Assembly: GCA_025354825.1 (NCBI GenBank)
Contig: JANXMC010000179.1
Location: 1-32,151 of the forward strand
Direction of reading: 5' to 3'
Origin: Myxococcales bacterium
Lineage (GTDB): Bacteria; Myxococcota_A; Polyangia; Polyangiales; Polyangiaceae
Length of the DNA stretch: 32,151 nucleotides
The notes below the pieces were generated by a model. That model searched no databases. It saw only the letters and a list, made by a program, of their open reading frames with translations, and was not told the origin of the DNA. The position numbers and the translations under genes are program-made. Positions 14,937 to 24,064 of the stretch are shown piece by piece. How positions within the stretch are numbered: position 1 is the first letter of the stretch; each line of letters starts with the position of its first letter.

Positions 14937-17900
14937 ATGAGGGGCACGTTCGAGGCGACGGAGTCCGAACTCGCGACGGGAGCGCGCGGCCGCTCTGCGC
15001 GAACCGTCGGCCCATACACCCTGCTCGCGCAGATCGGCGAGGGCGGAATGGGCGTCGTCTACCGCGCCTCGCACCCGAAGAGCGGCGTTCACGTCGCGCT
15101 GAAAACCGTGGCGGTTCCCGACGCGAGCCACCTCGCGGGGATGCGCCGCGAGATCGACGCGCTCCGCTGCGTGAACCACCCCGGCATCGTGCGAATCGTC
15201 GATGCGGGCGTCGAGGCGGGCGTCCCCTGGTACGCGATGGAGCTCCTCGACGGGCGAACGCTTCGCGACGTCGCCGACGAGCAGTGGAACCGAACCGGCA
15301 AAATGCCCTCATCGAACGATGCGCCGACGCGCGTCGCGCGCAAACCCGATAGCTCGACGACGCCTCGCCTCGAAAAGCCGATATCGGGCGTCACCAAGGC
15401 ATTACCATCTTCGCGCACACCCGAAATGGCCCGCGCGGCGGGGGGCAACCTGCGCAGCACGCTCACGCTTTTTCGCAAGCTCTGCGAGCCCCTCGCGTTT
15501 CTGCACGGCGAAGGGTTCGTTCATGGGGACTTAAAGCCGAGCAACGTCGTCCTTCGCGAGGATGGCACACCGGTGCTCGTCGACTTCGGCCTCGTCTGGC
15601 GCTTCGCCGGCGCGATGAGCCGCGAGATCATCGACGTCGCGGGGGTGCAGGCGGGAACCGCCGGCTACATGGCGCCCGAGCAGATCGCAGGCGAGCTCGT
15701 CGATGCGCGGGCCGATCTCTACGCCCTCGGGTGCATGCTCTACGAAGCCGTCACCGGCAGGCTCCCCTTCGTCGGCGCTCGCGCCATCGACGTGATTCAG
15801 CAGCATATCGGCGCGTCGCCTATTCCCCCTTCGCACTTGGTCGAAGGGGTTCCGACACGGCTCGAAGAGCTTATTTTAAGGCTTCTCGCGAAACGCCCGC
15901 GCGAACGTATTGGCCACTCCGACGCCGTCGTGACGGCGCTTCACGCCGCGGGCGCCGACATCGCGCCAGCGCGCGGCCCAGCCCCTCGTGCCTATTTGTA
16001 CCGCCCCGAGCTCTCTGGCCGCGACGCCGTCGTCGCCGAGCTTCGTACCCATCTCGTGGCGGCGCGCCGAGGCTCGGGAAGCCTCGCCGTCGTCGAGGGT
16101 GAAAGCGGTATTGGCAAAACGTACGTTGGAATGGAGCTCGCGCGCGTCGCCGCGTCCGACGGGATGCGCGTCATCGCGTGTGCGTGCAGGCCGCTCCGCC
16201 CGTCGCCCGGTCCGCGCGACGCACGCGGCGGCGCGACCACCGGCGACATCACCGACAACGCCAACGGCACGCCGCTCTACCCGTTTCGAACCGTCCTCGA
16301 AGCGGTCGCCGATCGCTGTCTCGAGGAGGGCGAGGCGACCACCGCGCGTCTCCTCGGCGCCCGCGCCACCGTGCTCGCCGAGATTGCGCCCGATCTCGCC
16401 GCTCTCCCCGGCGTGCGGGTGCACGGCTCACCGCCGCCTCTCCCCGCCGCGGCGGCGCAGCACCGGCTTCTCACGTATTTGGGCGATACGCTCACGGCCT
16501 TCGCGGCGGCGCGCCCGCTCTTCATCATCATCGATGATCTGCAATGGGCCGACGAGCTGTCGCTCCGTTTCCTAACGTCGCTCGGCGAGGCGCATTTTCG
16601 GCACGCGGGCGTTTTCTTGCTCGGCACGTGCCGTTCCGAAGAAATGGGGCGCGACGTTCGCGATCTGCTCGCCGCGCCGTTCGTGCACCGCGTCGCGCTT
16701 GGGCGCCTCGATTCGCTCACGGTGCGGCGCCTCACGAGCGACATGCTGGCTCTCGACGATCCGGGCGACGCTTTCATCGAGGCGCTCACGGAGAGCTCCG
16801 GAGGCAATCCGTTCTTCGTTGCCGAATACCTACGAACTGCGCTCGTCGAAGGGCTCCTTTACCGTGACGACGAAAGTCGTTGGCGCGTGCGCGGCACGAC
16901 GGCTTCCGACGCACCGACGCTTGCGCGACTGCCGCTCCCGCAGACGCTTCGGTCGCTCGCGGGCCGCCGTATCGAAGGTCTCTCGGCGACGGCGCGCGTC
17001 GTCGTCGACGTGGCGAGCGTCCTCGGTCGCGAGGTGTTCGGCGAGGCCGCATCCACCCTCGGTCGCCTCGCCGGCGCGCCCGACGAAGTGCTCCTTCCCG
17101 CGATCCAAGAGCTCTGCGCGCAGCAGATTCTCGAGGCGAGCGGCGACGGCTACCGCTTCATTCACGATAAGGTTCGCGAGGCGGCCTACGCGCTCATCGA
17201 CGCGCCGCGGAAGCGTGTTCTTCACAAAGCGGTCGCCCTCGAGATCGAGCGCGAGCTGACGCGCGATGCGCCGGTGGTTGCAACGCTTGCGGCCCCGTTC
17301 GCCGAGCTCGCCCACCACTTCAAGCTGGCCGGCGAGACCGAGAAAGCCGTGCACTACCTCGAGGCCGCAGGCACGCGGGCGCTCAAAAACTCGTCGAACC
17401 GCGAAGCCGTCGCCTATTTCCGCGACGCCCTCGCGTTTGTCGAGAACGACGCCTCCCTCGCCACGTCCGGGCGGCGCGCGTCGTGGGAGCGTCAGATCGG
17501 AGAGGCCTACCTGGGGCTCGGCCTTACGCAGGAGTCGCGCACCCATTTGATTCGCGCGGTGTCGCTCGTCGGGCGCCCGCTCCCGGCGACGAATTCACTC
17601 ATGGCCTTGGGGCTCATGGCCAACGCGCTGCTTCAAGCGGGGCACCGCATCGCGCCCGAGCGCATCACGCCGCGGGCGGCGGACGAGCGCGCGGCGCTTC
17701 TCGAAGCGACCCGCGCCTACGACCTCTTGATGCAAATCGCCTATCAAGACGGCGGCCCTATTCCGGTACTGCACGCAACGCTGTCGGCGTTGAACTTGGC
17801 CGAGCGCGTAGGCCCGTCACCGGAGCTCGCGCTCGCCTACGCCAACGCCCACGGCACGGCGGGCATCATCCCCCTCCACGGCCTCGCGGAGACGTACGCG

Positions 17901-18686
17901 CGCCGCGCGCGGGAGACGCTTCGCGCCGTTCCCGATCGCGCAGTCGAGACGTGGCTCCTCCTTATGAACGGTGTTTACCGCCTCGGCAGCGGCCGCTGGG
18001 AGGAAGCGCGCGAAGCGCTCGAAGAGGCCGCATCGATCGCCGAAGAGCTCGTGTTCAAGCGCCGTTGGGAGGAGGCGATTGGAACCTTGTCGGCATTGCA
18101 CTTCTTGCGCGGCGACTTCGAAAAAGCCCGTCTGGCGTGCGAGTCCTACTACGCGTCCACGCTCCGCGGCGACGCTCAAGGGCAATTTTGGGCGCTGCTG
18201 GGCCTCTCCCAAGCGGAGCACGTTCGCGGCAATCACGAGGCGGCCCTCGCGATCTTGGAGCGGGCCGAGCCGTTCGCCGCCACGCAGCCGGGGCGCCCGG
18301 CGGTTGCGTGGATGCACGCCGAAATGGCAATCAACCACCTACGCCTCGGCGACCTCAGCGCGGCCCGTGGCCGTGTCGATCAGGCGGACGCGCTTCTCCA
18401 AAAAGAGCCCCCCGTCGTCTACTTCGCGATCTACCCCTTGGGGCTCGTTGCGCACATTCACATCGAGCTTCGCCGCCCCGACGAGGCGCGCAAGGCGTGC
18501 GCGGCTCTCGAGCGCTTCTCCCGCATGTCACCGATCGCCAAGCCCCGCGCGCTCCTGAACCGCGGCAGGCTGCTTAGCCTCGAAGGCAAGAAGAGCGATG
18601 CCGCCCGCGCCTACCGTAAGAGCCTCGAGTCCGCACGCGCGCTCTCGATGCCGGTCGACGCCGACCTCGCATCGAAGCTCGTCTGA
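14937..18686 (+). CDS. Large Ser/Thr protein kinase fused to AAA ATPase and TPR region (PknK-like)
   Basis: This 1249-residue cytosolic protein has three parts. Residues 26-340 are a Hanks-type kinase: Gly loop IGEGGMGVVY, Lys56, Glu72, catalytic loop HGDLKPSN (Asp198, Asn203), DFG at 216-218 and GYMAPEQ. About 55 Ser/Thr/Pro-rich residues (about 115-170) are inserted between hinge and catalytic helix. HGD replaces HRD, so it is a non-RD kinase that may not need activation-loop phosphorylation. Residues about 356-800 form an AAA_16/STAND-type ATPase with Walker A GESGIGKT (388-395) and Walker B IIIDDLQWAD (530-539). The remainder is alpha-helical and TPR-like. This architecture is known from bacterial PknK-type and myxobacterial kinases that integrate signals and phosphorylate regulators. 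The small receiver gene just upstream is the likely functional neighbour. No DNA-binding C-terminal domain is visible. Confidence 0.9.
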   Translation: MRGTFEATESELATGARGRSARTVGPYTLLAQIGEGGMGVVYRASHPKSGVHVALKTVAVPDASHLAGMRREIDALRCVNHPGIVRIVDAGVEAGVPWYAMELLDGRTLRDVADEQWNRTGKMPSSNDAPTRVARKPDSSTTPRLEKPISGVTKALPSSRTPEMARAAGGNLRSTLTLFRKLCEPLAFLHGEGFVHGDLKPSNVVLREDGTPVLVDFGLVWRFAGAMSREIIDVAGVQAGTAGYMAPEQIAGELVDARADLYALGCMLYEAVTGRLPFVGARAIDVIQQHIGASPIPPSHLVEGVPTRLEELILRLLAKRPRERIGHSDAVVTALHAAGADIAPARGPAPRAYLYRPELSGRDAVVAELRTHLVAARRGSGSLAVVEGESGIGKTYVGMELARVAASDGMRVIACACRPLRPSPGPRDARGGATTGDITDNANGTPLYPFRTVLEAVADRCLEEGEATTARLLGARATVLAEIAPDLAALPGVRVHGSPPPLPAAAAQHRLLTYLGDTLTAFAAARPLFIIIDDLQWADELSLRFLTSLGEAHFRHAGVFLLGTCRSEEMGRDVRDLLAAPFVHRVALGRLDSLTVRRLTSDMLALDDPGDAFIEALTESSGGNPFFVAEYLRTALVEGLLYRDDESRWRVRGTTASDAPTLARLPLPQTLRSLAGRRIEGLSATARVVVDVASVLGREVFGEAASTLGRLAGAPDEVLLPAIQELCAQQILEASGDGYRFIHDKVREAAYALIDAPRKRVLHKAVALEIERELTRDAPVVATLAAPFAELAHHFKLAGETEKAVHYLEAAGTRALKNSSNREAVAYFRDALAFVENDASLATSGRRASWERQIGEAYLGLGLTQESRTHLIRAVSLVGRPLPATNSLMALGLMANALLQAGHRIAPERITPRAADERAALLEATRAYDLLMQIAYQDGGPIPVLHATLSALNLAERVGPSPELALAYANAHGTAGIIPLHGLAETYARRARETLRAVPDRAVETWLLLMNGVYRLGSGRWEEAREALEEAASIAEELVFKRRWEEAIGTLSALHFLRGDFEKARLACESYYASTLRGDAQGQFWALLGLSQAEHVRGNHEAALAILERAEPFAATQPGRPAVAWMHAEMAINHLRLGDLSAARGRVDQADALLQKEPPVVYFAIYPLGLVAHIHIELRRPDEARKACAALERFSRMSPIAKPRALLNRGRLLSLEGKKSDAARAYRKSLESARALSMPVDADLASKLV

Positions 18687-19068
18687 CTCGCGGATCCCTG
18701 TGCGGTAGATAAACCCCTAAGCGGATTATAAGAGAATAGCCCACATTTCTGCCGACCGCCCCTTGTGTGTAAAGGGCGATTTAGAACGATTGAGCGACCG
18801 TTTGTTAGCGAACCCGTGGCGTCCCAAGCGTCGTGTGGCACGCTAAGTCCGATCGTGGCTAGTTCGATATAGCCCGGCTGTAATCGACATTCGCAAAGTT
18901 ACAACATTTGACGCGGTCTACTTGGATGAGTGCCGTGGGCGCAGGTCTATGTGTGAATCGCACCGCATCCAGCACATTTCCGCATGTCGGCAGTCTCGGT
19001 GCGCCGGTCCGCTATCGGTGTAGGGCGGCGGTGTCGGAAGTGCAATTGTCGATCATAAAGATTCGATT
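18687..19068. other. Non-coding stretch between the two signalling sets
   Basis: About 380 bp without a credible gene, noticeably richer in A+T than its flanks. It contains a hairpin at 18757-18778 (CGCCCCTT and AAGGGCG with one bulged C, loop GTGTGTA). It lies about 70 bp after the kinase stop and is not followed by a T tract, so it is a weak terminator candidate at best. A second loose repeat pairs TTAGCG near 18806 with CGCTAA near 18841. No tRNA or known RNA fold was recognised. A minus-strand frame entering it from the kinase gene is a shadow. Confidence 0.4.
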
Positions 19069-19099
19069 TTGACAGCTCCGATTAAAATGACGTTATATT
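19069..19099 (+). promoter_or_regulatory. Near-consensus sigma-70 type promoter
   Basis: A perfect -35 box TTGACA at 19069-19074 is followed by TTATAT (19093-19098, spacer 18) or TATATT (19094-19099, spacer 19). Such a match is unusual in this GC-rich context. It would start transcription near 19106 and give a leader of about 60 bases before the TTG start at 19170, so it most likely drives the lipoprotein-kinase-TPR unit. Confidence 0.6.
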
Positions 19100-19169
19100 G
19101 ATAACGCTGAGTGCATTGCGCCGCGGGCGCAGATTGCGAATCTTGGCGACCGTTAAAGGGGAATGGCGT

Positions 19170-21239
19170 TTGGCAACGACGACATCTCGAAACCTGATTC
19201 GACTCTCGCTCGGCGCGCTCGCGCTCGTCGGCTGTCAGTCGTTCGCGAAGCTCGACGATCGCACGGCGGACCCACCGCCGCCGGGGTTGTGCGCACTGCC
19301 CACGGCGGGTGACGCTCAGCTGCGAATCGCGAACTTCGTTCCTACGGATGCGACCGTCGACTTCTGCATCAAGCCTGCAGGCGCGGCGAGCTACAGCCAC
19401 CCCGTGCTTCGAAACGCGGGGAGCGAGGCGGCCTGTCAGGACGGCCTCGCGTACAAGAAGGTCACGGCGCCGTTTGCCGTCGCGTCTGGCACGATCGACG
19501 TTAAGGTCGTTGCCGCGGGGGCGGGCGGCTGCGAGCAGACCGCGCTCGCCGAGAGCCTAAGCGTCGTGGTGCCGGCGGGGAGCGTGACGCAGCTCGTTCA
19601 TGCGGGAGGGAACGGCGAGGCCCCGCGCGTCGTGGTGCTCCGCGAAGGGGGCCCCGCGTCGAATCTGAAGGTGCGATTCGTCAATCTCATCGGAGGAATC
19701 GGCCCGCTGAACTTCGGCCTCGCATCGGCGGCTCGTGTGCCGACCACGATGTCCGTCAACGTCGCGGCCGACCCCATCCCCTTCGGAGCCACGCTTCCCG
19801 CGTCGGCCAAGGCCCTCACCGGATCGATCGACGAGCTCTCCTACTTAAGCATTCAGGCGACAGGTCTGTTCTTCGGCGCCTCGAAGGTAGGCGACAAGAA
19901 CGCCGTCGTCGCCATCGGCCCGGGGCGAATCAATGGCAAGTTCGATCTCTACGCCATCGGCGACCCTACCAACATCCGCTTTCCCCCGCGCGCGATGCTC
20001 TGCGACGAGGCCGCCACGGCCTCCCTCTTCGTCACGTGCATCGAGTCCGACCTCCCGTCGATCTCGTTCGAACTCTACGGCACGGCGCTCTATGGCTTGT
20101 ACGCAAAGCGCGCCGCAGAGCGAAGGCCGGTGCTCGCACGCGAGGTTGCAAAGAGCGATACCGACGTTCTCTGTCTCATCGACGTTTGGCGAAAAGAAGA
20201 CCGTCAGCTCTTCAAAGACGAAATCGCGAAGACCGGCCAATTCCCCTACATCGCCACCTTCGACTCGAACGCCGATACGCCCATCTCTGACCCTCGCGAC
20301 AAGGACGGCAAGCTCCCACCGGCGGTGACACCCGTCTCCTCGTGCGGCGACAACGCCGCCCTCGCCAATACGATGATCAACTGCCTGTCGAACAAGTGCA
20401 CGACGTCGAGCACTCCAGGTGACGACGCCGGCGGTCTGAACACGGGCGACTGCGTCTCCAGCGAGTGCATCTCGGAAGTCGTCCCCCTCGCGACGGGCGA
20501 CTTGAAGCAGCAAGGGTGCTTCGCGTGCGTCGTCTTCGATGCGATCGCCTACAAAACCTACGGTGAGGTGAAGGCCGACTGCTTCAACCCGGCGGGCGGC
20601 GGCACGTACTTCGATGGGCAGAATGGCAACATGATCCTCTCGAAGTTCCCCCTCTCGAACGTCGAAGGGTACGTCCTTCCCGCCGTCGGGCAGAAGCGGG
20701 TCATCGTCTCGGCGAGCGTCGAATACGAAGCGGGCAAGTCGATCGATGTGCACTGCGGCGTCCTCGATGGCATCCTCGAATCGCCCTTCAACTACAACGG
20801 CCCGTACAGCACCGCGCACGACCGCCAAGGGTATGCCGACGAGCAGGCACTCCAGGCGCAGCGCGTCACCGAGTGGGTGAAAAAGCGAAGCGGGTCGAAG
20901 CCGGCAATCGTCGCAGTGGGAATCGGATCGAGCATTGCCGACCTCGCGACCGGTATTCAGGATTTGAACCCGGCCACGCCGTCGGCACTTCTCGGATCGT
21001 TCGTCTCGGCGGAAGCGAGCGACTGGACGCCAAAGTGCACCGTCTGCGGCGCAGAGAACAACCTGTGCGACAAATCTCAGAACTACTGGGAGCACCGAAT
21101 CTTCCTCCACAACATCGTGAAGGACGCGGTCGTCTCTTCCGAGCGGCGCTACATGGATCCCATCGTTCCGGTCGCCAATTCGGCGCCCGTGCCGATGTCG
21201 GAGAACTTCGCGTACCGCGTGAAAGTGTTGCGCCAATGA
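19170..21239 (+). CDS. Lipoprotein with DUF4397-like domain and degenerate EEP (endonuclease/exonuclease/phosphatase) domain
   Basis: The 689-residue protein starts at a TTG at 19170: AAAGGGG lies at proper distance and the signal peptide then begins directly, ending in LALVGC (Cys22). The nearby ATG at 19163 is out of frame. The N-terminal third (AQLRIANFVPTDATVDFCI and after) looks like DUF4397, a beta-sandwich repeat of surface proteins. From about residue 330 the sequence follows the EEP fold. SDTDVLCLIDVWRKEDR aligns with the usual DVVCLQEVW, with Asp338 in place of Glu. GNMILSKFPL and an IDVHCGVL strand (His528) follow. The GDFN element reads GIGS (584-587), losing Asp and Asn, and the C-terminal block reads EHRIFL. 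The fold seems kept and the active site damaged, so a binding or sensing role is plausible. Many cysteines fit export. The kinase gene follows after 36 bp. Confidence 0.7.
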   Translation: MATTTSRNLIRLSLGALALVGCQSFAKLDDRTADPPPPGLCALPTAGDAQLRIANFVPTDATVDFCIKPAGAASYSHPVLRNAGSEAACQDGLAYKKVTAPFAVASGTIDVKVVAAGAGGCEQTALAESLSVVVPAGSVTQLVHAGGNGEAPRVVVLREGGPASNLKVRFVNLIGGIGPLNFGLASAARVPTTMSVNVAADPIPFGATLPASAKALTGSIDELSYLSIQATGLFFGASKVGDKNAVVAIGPGRINGKFDLYAIGDPTNIRFPPRAMLCDEAATASLFVTCIESDLPSISFELYGTALYGLYAKRAAERRPVLAREVAKSDTDVLCLIDVWRKEDRQLFKDEIAKTGQFPYIATFDSNADTPISDPRDKDGKLPPAVTPVSSCGDNAALANTMINCLSNKCTTSSTPGDDAGGLNTGDCVSSECISEVVPLATGDLKQQGCFACVVFDAIAYKTYGEVKADCFNPAGGGTYFDGQNGNMILSKFPLSNVEGYVLPAVGQKRVIVSASVEYEAGKSIDVHCGVLDGILESPFNYNGPYSTAHDRQGYADEQALQAQRVTEWVKKRSGSKPAIVAVGIGSSIADLATGIQDLNPATPSALLGSFVSAEASDWTPKCTVCGAENNLCDKSQNYWEHRIFLHNIVKDAVVSSERRYMDPIVPVANSAPVPMSENFAYRVKVLRQ

Positions 21240-21275
21240 CGGCCAACGGGGGGCCCATCCCATGAGCAGAACGTC

Positions 21276-23039
21276 ATGAACGCGCGTAGGTCCGACAGTG
21301 GTGTGGCGAGCGACGAGATACCCGCCTCCGAGGACGTGAGCCTCGATTCGGCTGCGATGAACGTAACGTCCGTGCGGCAAATTCCGCTCGCTCAGGCGGC
21401 TGTCGCGGCTGTCGCGGCTGTCGCGTCCGACGCGGGGCTGAGCGAGTCGATCCTCGGCGCGCACGCAGACGAAGCCAAGGCAGCTCTGGAAACGCTCGGC
21501 GTGGGGACGGTGGTCGATGGCAAGTACCGAATCGACGCGATTCTCGGTCGCGGCGCGATGGGCGTCGTCGTCTCAGCGACGCACCTCGATCTCCGAGAAA
21601 CCGTCGCCCTCAAGTTCTTGAATCTCCGAGTGGGGGCGAAGGGGGACGACTTTCATCTTCGGTTTCGGCGCGAGGCGCAGCTTTGCGCGAAGCTACGGAG
21701 CGAGCACGTGGCCCGCGTGATCGACGTCGGCGTGTGGCAGGAACGCACGCCGTACATGGTCATGGAACACCTCGCCGGCCACGACTTGAGCCAGATCATC
21801 AAGGCGCGTGGCCCGCTCCCGCTCGACGTCGCGCTCGACTACATCGTTCAGGTCTGCGTGGGGCTCGCCGAAGCGCACGGAATAGGCGTCGTCCACCGCG
21901 ATCTCAAACCGTCGAATCTGTTCATCACCCAGCGGAGCGACGGGTCCGACCTCGTGAAGATCCTCGATTTCGGCATTTCGAAATGGAGCGTCGAGGACGA
22001 CATCGGTGAGCTCACGCAGAGTGGCGTGGTGCTCGGCTCGCCGAAGTACATGGCGGTCGAGCAGCTTTTCGGCTCGGCGAACGTCGACTCCCGCGCCGAC
22101 GTTTGGTCGATCGGCGCGATCTTCTACGCGATGCTCTCGGGCAAATCGCCTTACGACTTTCCGACAATCACGCGCCTCTGCGCCGAGCTCGCGACGAACA
22201 ATCCACCGACGAGCCTCCGCGTCACGCGCCCCGAGGTGCCGCCCGCCCTCGATGCTGCGCTGATGCGGTGCTTCGAGCGTGATCGCGAACGCCGCGTCCA
22301 GAACGTGGGCGACCTCGCGGGCGATCTGCTCGATGCCGTCGATGCACCGTTCGCCGCGTCCGTCCGCGACAAGATCGCCGCGTCGCTGGATCCGAAGCGC
22401 GCGCGCGAGCCCGTAGGCCGCTCGAGCACGATGCACTCGCTTGGAACCGGGCAGTACCGCGCGTTGACATCGCTTTCGATGTCGAGCTCGGGCGTGTCCC
22501 AGGTCTCGTCCATGGCGAGAAGCGGCTCGGGCGCCGTCCTCGCGATCACGCCTGACATGGTCTCCACCAGCACGCCGCCCGTATCGAAACGGCGACGGGG
22601 TGTCGCTCTCGCCGGGCTCGCGGCCGGCGTCGTCGTGCTGGCCGCGTTCCTTGCCACCCGTTCGGAGACAGCGCCCTCGGCGGCCACGGTCTCGGCGGCA
22701 GGCGCGCCTCGAGAGACGGTAGCGGCATTGGCAAATACGTCCGTCGTTCTGGCGCTTCCGCAACAGGCCACGAGCTTCGCGGCCGTGGCCGCAGCGGCGG
22801 CGGACGCAGGCTTCGCGAATGCCCCTTTCGTGGCGTCGCCGTCCGACAACAAGCGGGCCGTCGCGCCCACTCGCCCGTCTCCTGCCGCGCACCCAGCTCC
22901 GGCGCCTGCCGTCGCGGCGCGGGCCGTGAATCCGCCCCCCGCCGCCGAGGCGGCCGCGGCGACGCCCGCCGCACCTATTTCTGCGCCCGCGCAAGAAACG
23001 CCCAAGAAGCGCGGTAATCCGTTGGAGGAACGCCAGTGA
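21276..23039 (+). CDS. Transmembrane Ser/Thr protein kinase
   Basis: The protein has 587 residues. After an 80-residue Ala-rich lead comes a Hanks-type kinase domain (about 84-355): Gly loop LGRGAMGVVV, Lys113, Glu133, catalytic loop HRDLKPSN (Asp209, Asn214), DFG at 231-233 and activation segment GSPKYMAVEQ, where the usual APE/PPE is AVE. All catalytic residues are present, so it should be an active RD kinase. A Ser-rich juxtamembrane stretch (about 380-435) is followed by one transmembrane helix (about 443-461). An Ala/Pro-rich tail of about 125 residues lies in the periplasm and has no recognised sensor fold. This kinase-in, low-complexity-out layout is common in myxobacteria. The gene ends in GTGA: its TGA overlaps the GTG start of the next gene by 4 bp, a sign of translational coupling. 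A start at Met28 is possible. Confidence 0.92.
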   Translation: MNARRSDSGVASDEIPASEDVSLDSAAMNVTSVRQIPLAQAAVAAVAAVASDAGLSESILGAHADEAKAALETLGVGTVVDGKYRIDAILGRGAMGVVVSATHLDLRETVALKFLNLRVGAKGDDFHLRFRREAQLCAKLRSEHVARVIDVGVWQERTPYMVMEHLAGHDLSQIIKARGPLPLDVALDYIVQVCVGLAEAHGIGVVHRDLKPSNLFITQRSDGSDLVKILDFGISKWSVEDDIGELTQSGVVLGSPKYMAVEQLFGSANVDSRADVWSIGAIFYAMLSGKSPYDFPTITRLCAELATNNPPTSLRVTRPEVPPALDAALMRCFERDRERRVQNVGDLAGDLLDAVDAPFAASVRDKIAASLDPKRAREPVGRSSTMHSLGTGQYRALTSLSMSSSGVSQVSSMARSGSGAVLAITPDMVSTSTPPVSKRRRGVALAGLAAGVVVLAAFLATRSETAPSAATVSAAGAPRETVAALANTSVVLALPQQATSFAAVAAAAADAGFANAPFVASPSDNKRAVAPTRPSPAAHPAPAPAVAARAVNPPPAAEAAAATPAAPISAPAQETPKKRGNPLEERQ

Positions 23040-24064
23040 AACGTCGTCTCTCTCGCTCCTCGAACCCTTGCTATTTGGTATTCGCGACGCTCATCGCATC
23101 GGTATGTCTCGGCGGCCCAGCGCGCGCCGCCGACACGAAACCCGCGTCCGAAGGCGGCGTGACCACCGACAACCGCGCCCTCGCCGAAGTGCTCTTCTTC
23201 ACGGCCCGCGGCATGATGGAAGCCCACCGCTACCCCGAGGCTTGCCAGAAGCTCGCCGAGAGCTACAGGCTCGATCCAGCCGCAGGAACGTTGCTGAATC
23301 TCGCGGTTTGCCATGAGAAACAGGGGCGAATCGCGAGCGCGTGGGGTGAGTTCACGCAGTCCGCCACGGACGCGAAACATGCCAATCGTCCGGATCGCGA
23401 AGAGCTCGCGCGCGAGCACATCGCGGCCCTCGAGCCCGACCTGCCGATGATGGCGATCGACGTCCCCGCGACGGTGAAAGTGGCGGGCCTCGAGCTCGTA
23501 CGAAACGGCGTCACGCTCTCGGCGGCTGCATGGGACACGGAGCTCCCGGTCGACCCGGGAGAGGTCGAAATCGTTTCACGCGCGCCAGGCTATTTGCCTT
23601 TCACGCTCAAAGTGAAAATCGAAAAGCGGCAACATCTCAAGGTGAGCCTTCAGCCCCTCGAGCTCGCGCCCCTCGCCCCCCAAGACGTGGTCTTCTGGAC
23701 GCCGAAGCGCAAAGTCGGCGCGGCCGTCGGCGTCGTAGGCATTGCCGCCGTCGCGGTCGGCACGGTCGTCGGCCTGGGCGTGCTCGACAATAGGCAAAAG
23801 AGCGACGCTGCGTGCCCCTCCATCGACGGCCACCTCCGCTGCACGAGCGAAGGCGCCGACGCGATGTCGAAAGCGCATACGGGCGCCTGGATTTCCGACA
23901 TCGCCTTTGGCGTGGGCGCAGTCGCCGTCGCGACGAGCGTTTACCTGTTCGTCACGGGCAGCCAAGAGCGCGCCGAGCCCACGCCGCCGAAGAGCACGGC
24001 GTGGACGTTCCGCGTGAACGCGTCGCCCCTCGGCGCGCGCGGCGTGGTCGAAGGGCGCTTTTAG
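23036..24064 (+). CDS. Exported TPR-like protein with PEGA-like domain and membrane helices
   Basis: The 342-residue protein starts at a GTG that overlaps the kinase stop by 4 bp. It has a signal peptide (to about residue 32, ARA|AD) and a TPR-like helical part (about 44-130, with ALAEVLFFTARGMMEAHRYPEAC and GTLLNLAVCHEKQGR). A beta-rich part (about 138-208, VPGEV-like turns and APGYLPF) recalls PEGA domains. Two hydrophobic helices follow (about 228-248 and 288-307), separated by a loop with two cysteines. Proteins of this kind are regularly encoded next to Ser/Thr kinases in myxobacteria, and their function is not established. It may be the periplasmic partner or a substrate of the kinase. 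It ends exactly where the convergent FAD oxidoreductase gene ends, with no base between the stop codons. Confidence 0.8.
   Translation: MKRRLSRSSNPCYLVFATLIASVCLGGPARAADTKPASEGGVTTDNRALAEVLFFTARGMMEAHRYPEACQKLAESYRLDPAAGTLLNLAVCHEKQGRIASAWGEFTQSATDAKHANRPDREELAREHIAALEPDLPMMAIDVPATVKVAGLELVRNGVTLSAAAWDTELPVDPGEVEIVSRAPGYLPFTLKVKIEKRQHLKVSLQPLELAPLAPQDVVFWTPKRKVGAAVGVVGIAAVAVGTVVGLGVLDNRQKSDAACPSIDGHLRCTSEGADAMSKAHTGAWISDIAFGVGAVAVATSVYLFVTGSQERAEPTPPKSTAWTFRVNASPLGARGVVEGRF

Noticed and set aside
18757-18778. Rho-independent terminator after the giant kinase
   Set aside because: The stem has a bulge and no T tract follows; kept only as a note within the non-coding stretch.
18611-18841. Small minus-strand frame in the intergenic gap
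   Set aside because: It begins in the gap and ends inside the kinase gene in antisense; no ribosome binding site or motif.
22151-23419. Minus-strand open frame of 422 codons
   Set aside because: Antisense of the kinase gene and the start of the TPR gene; open because of high GC, with Ala/Arg-rich noise.
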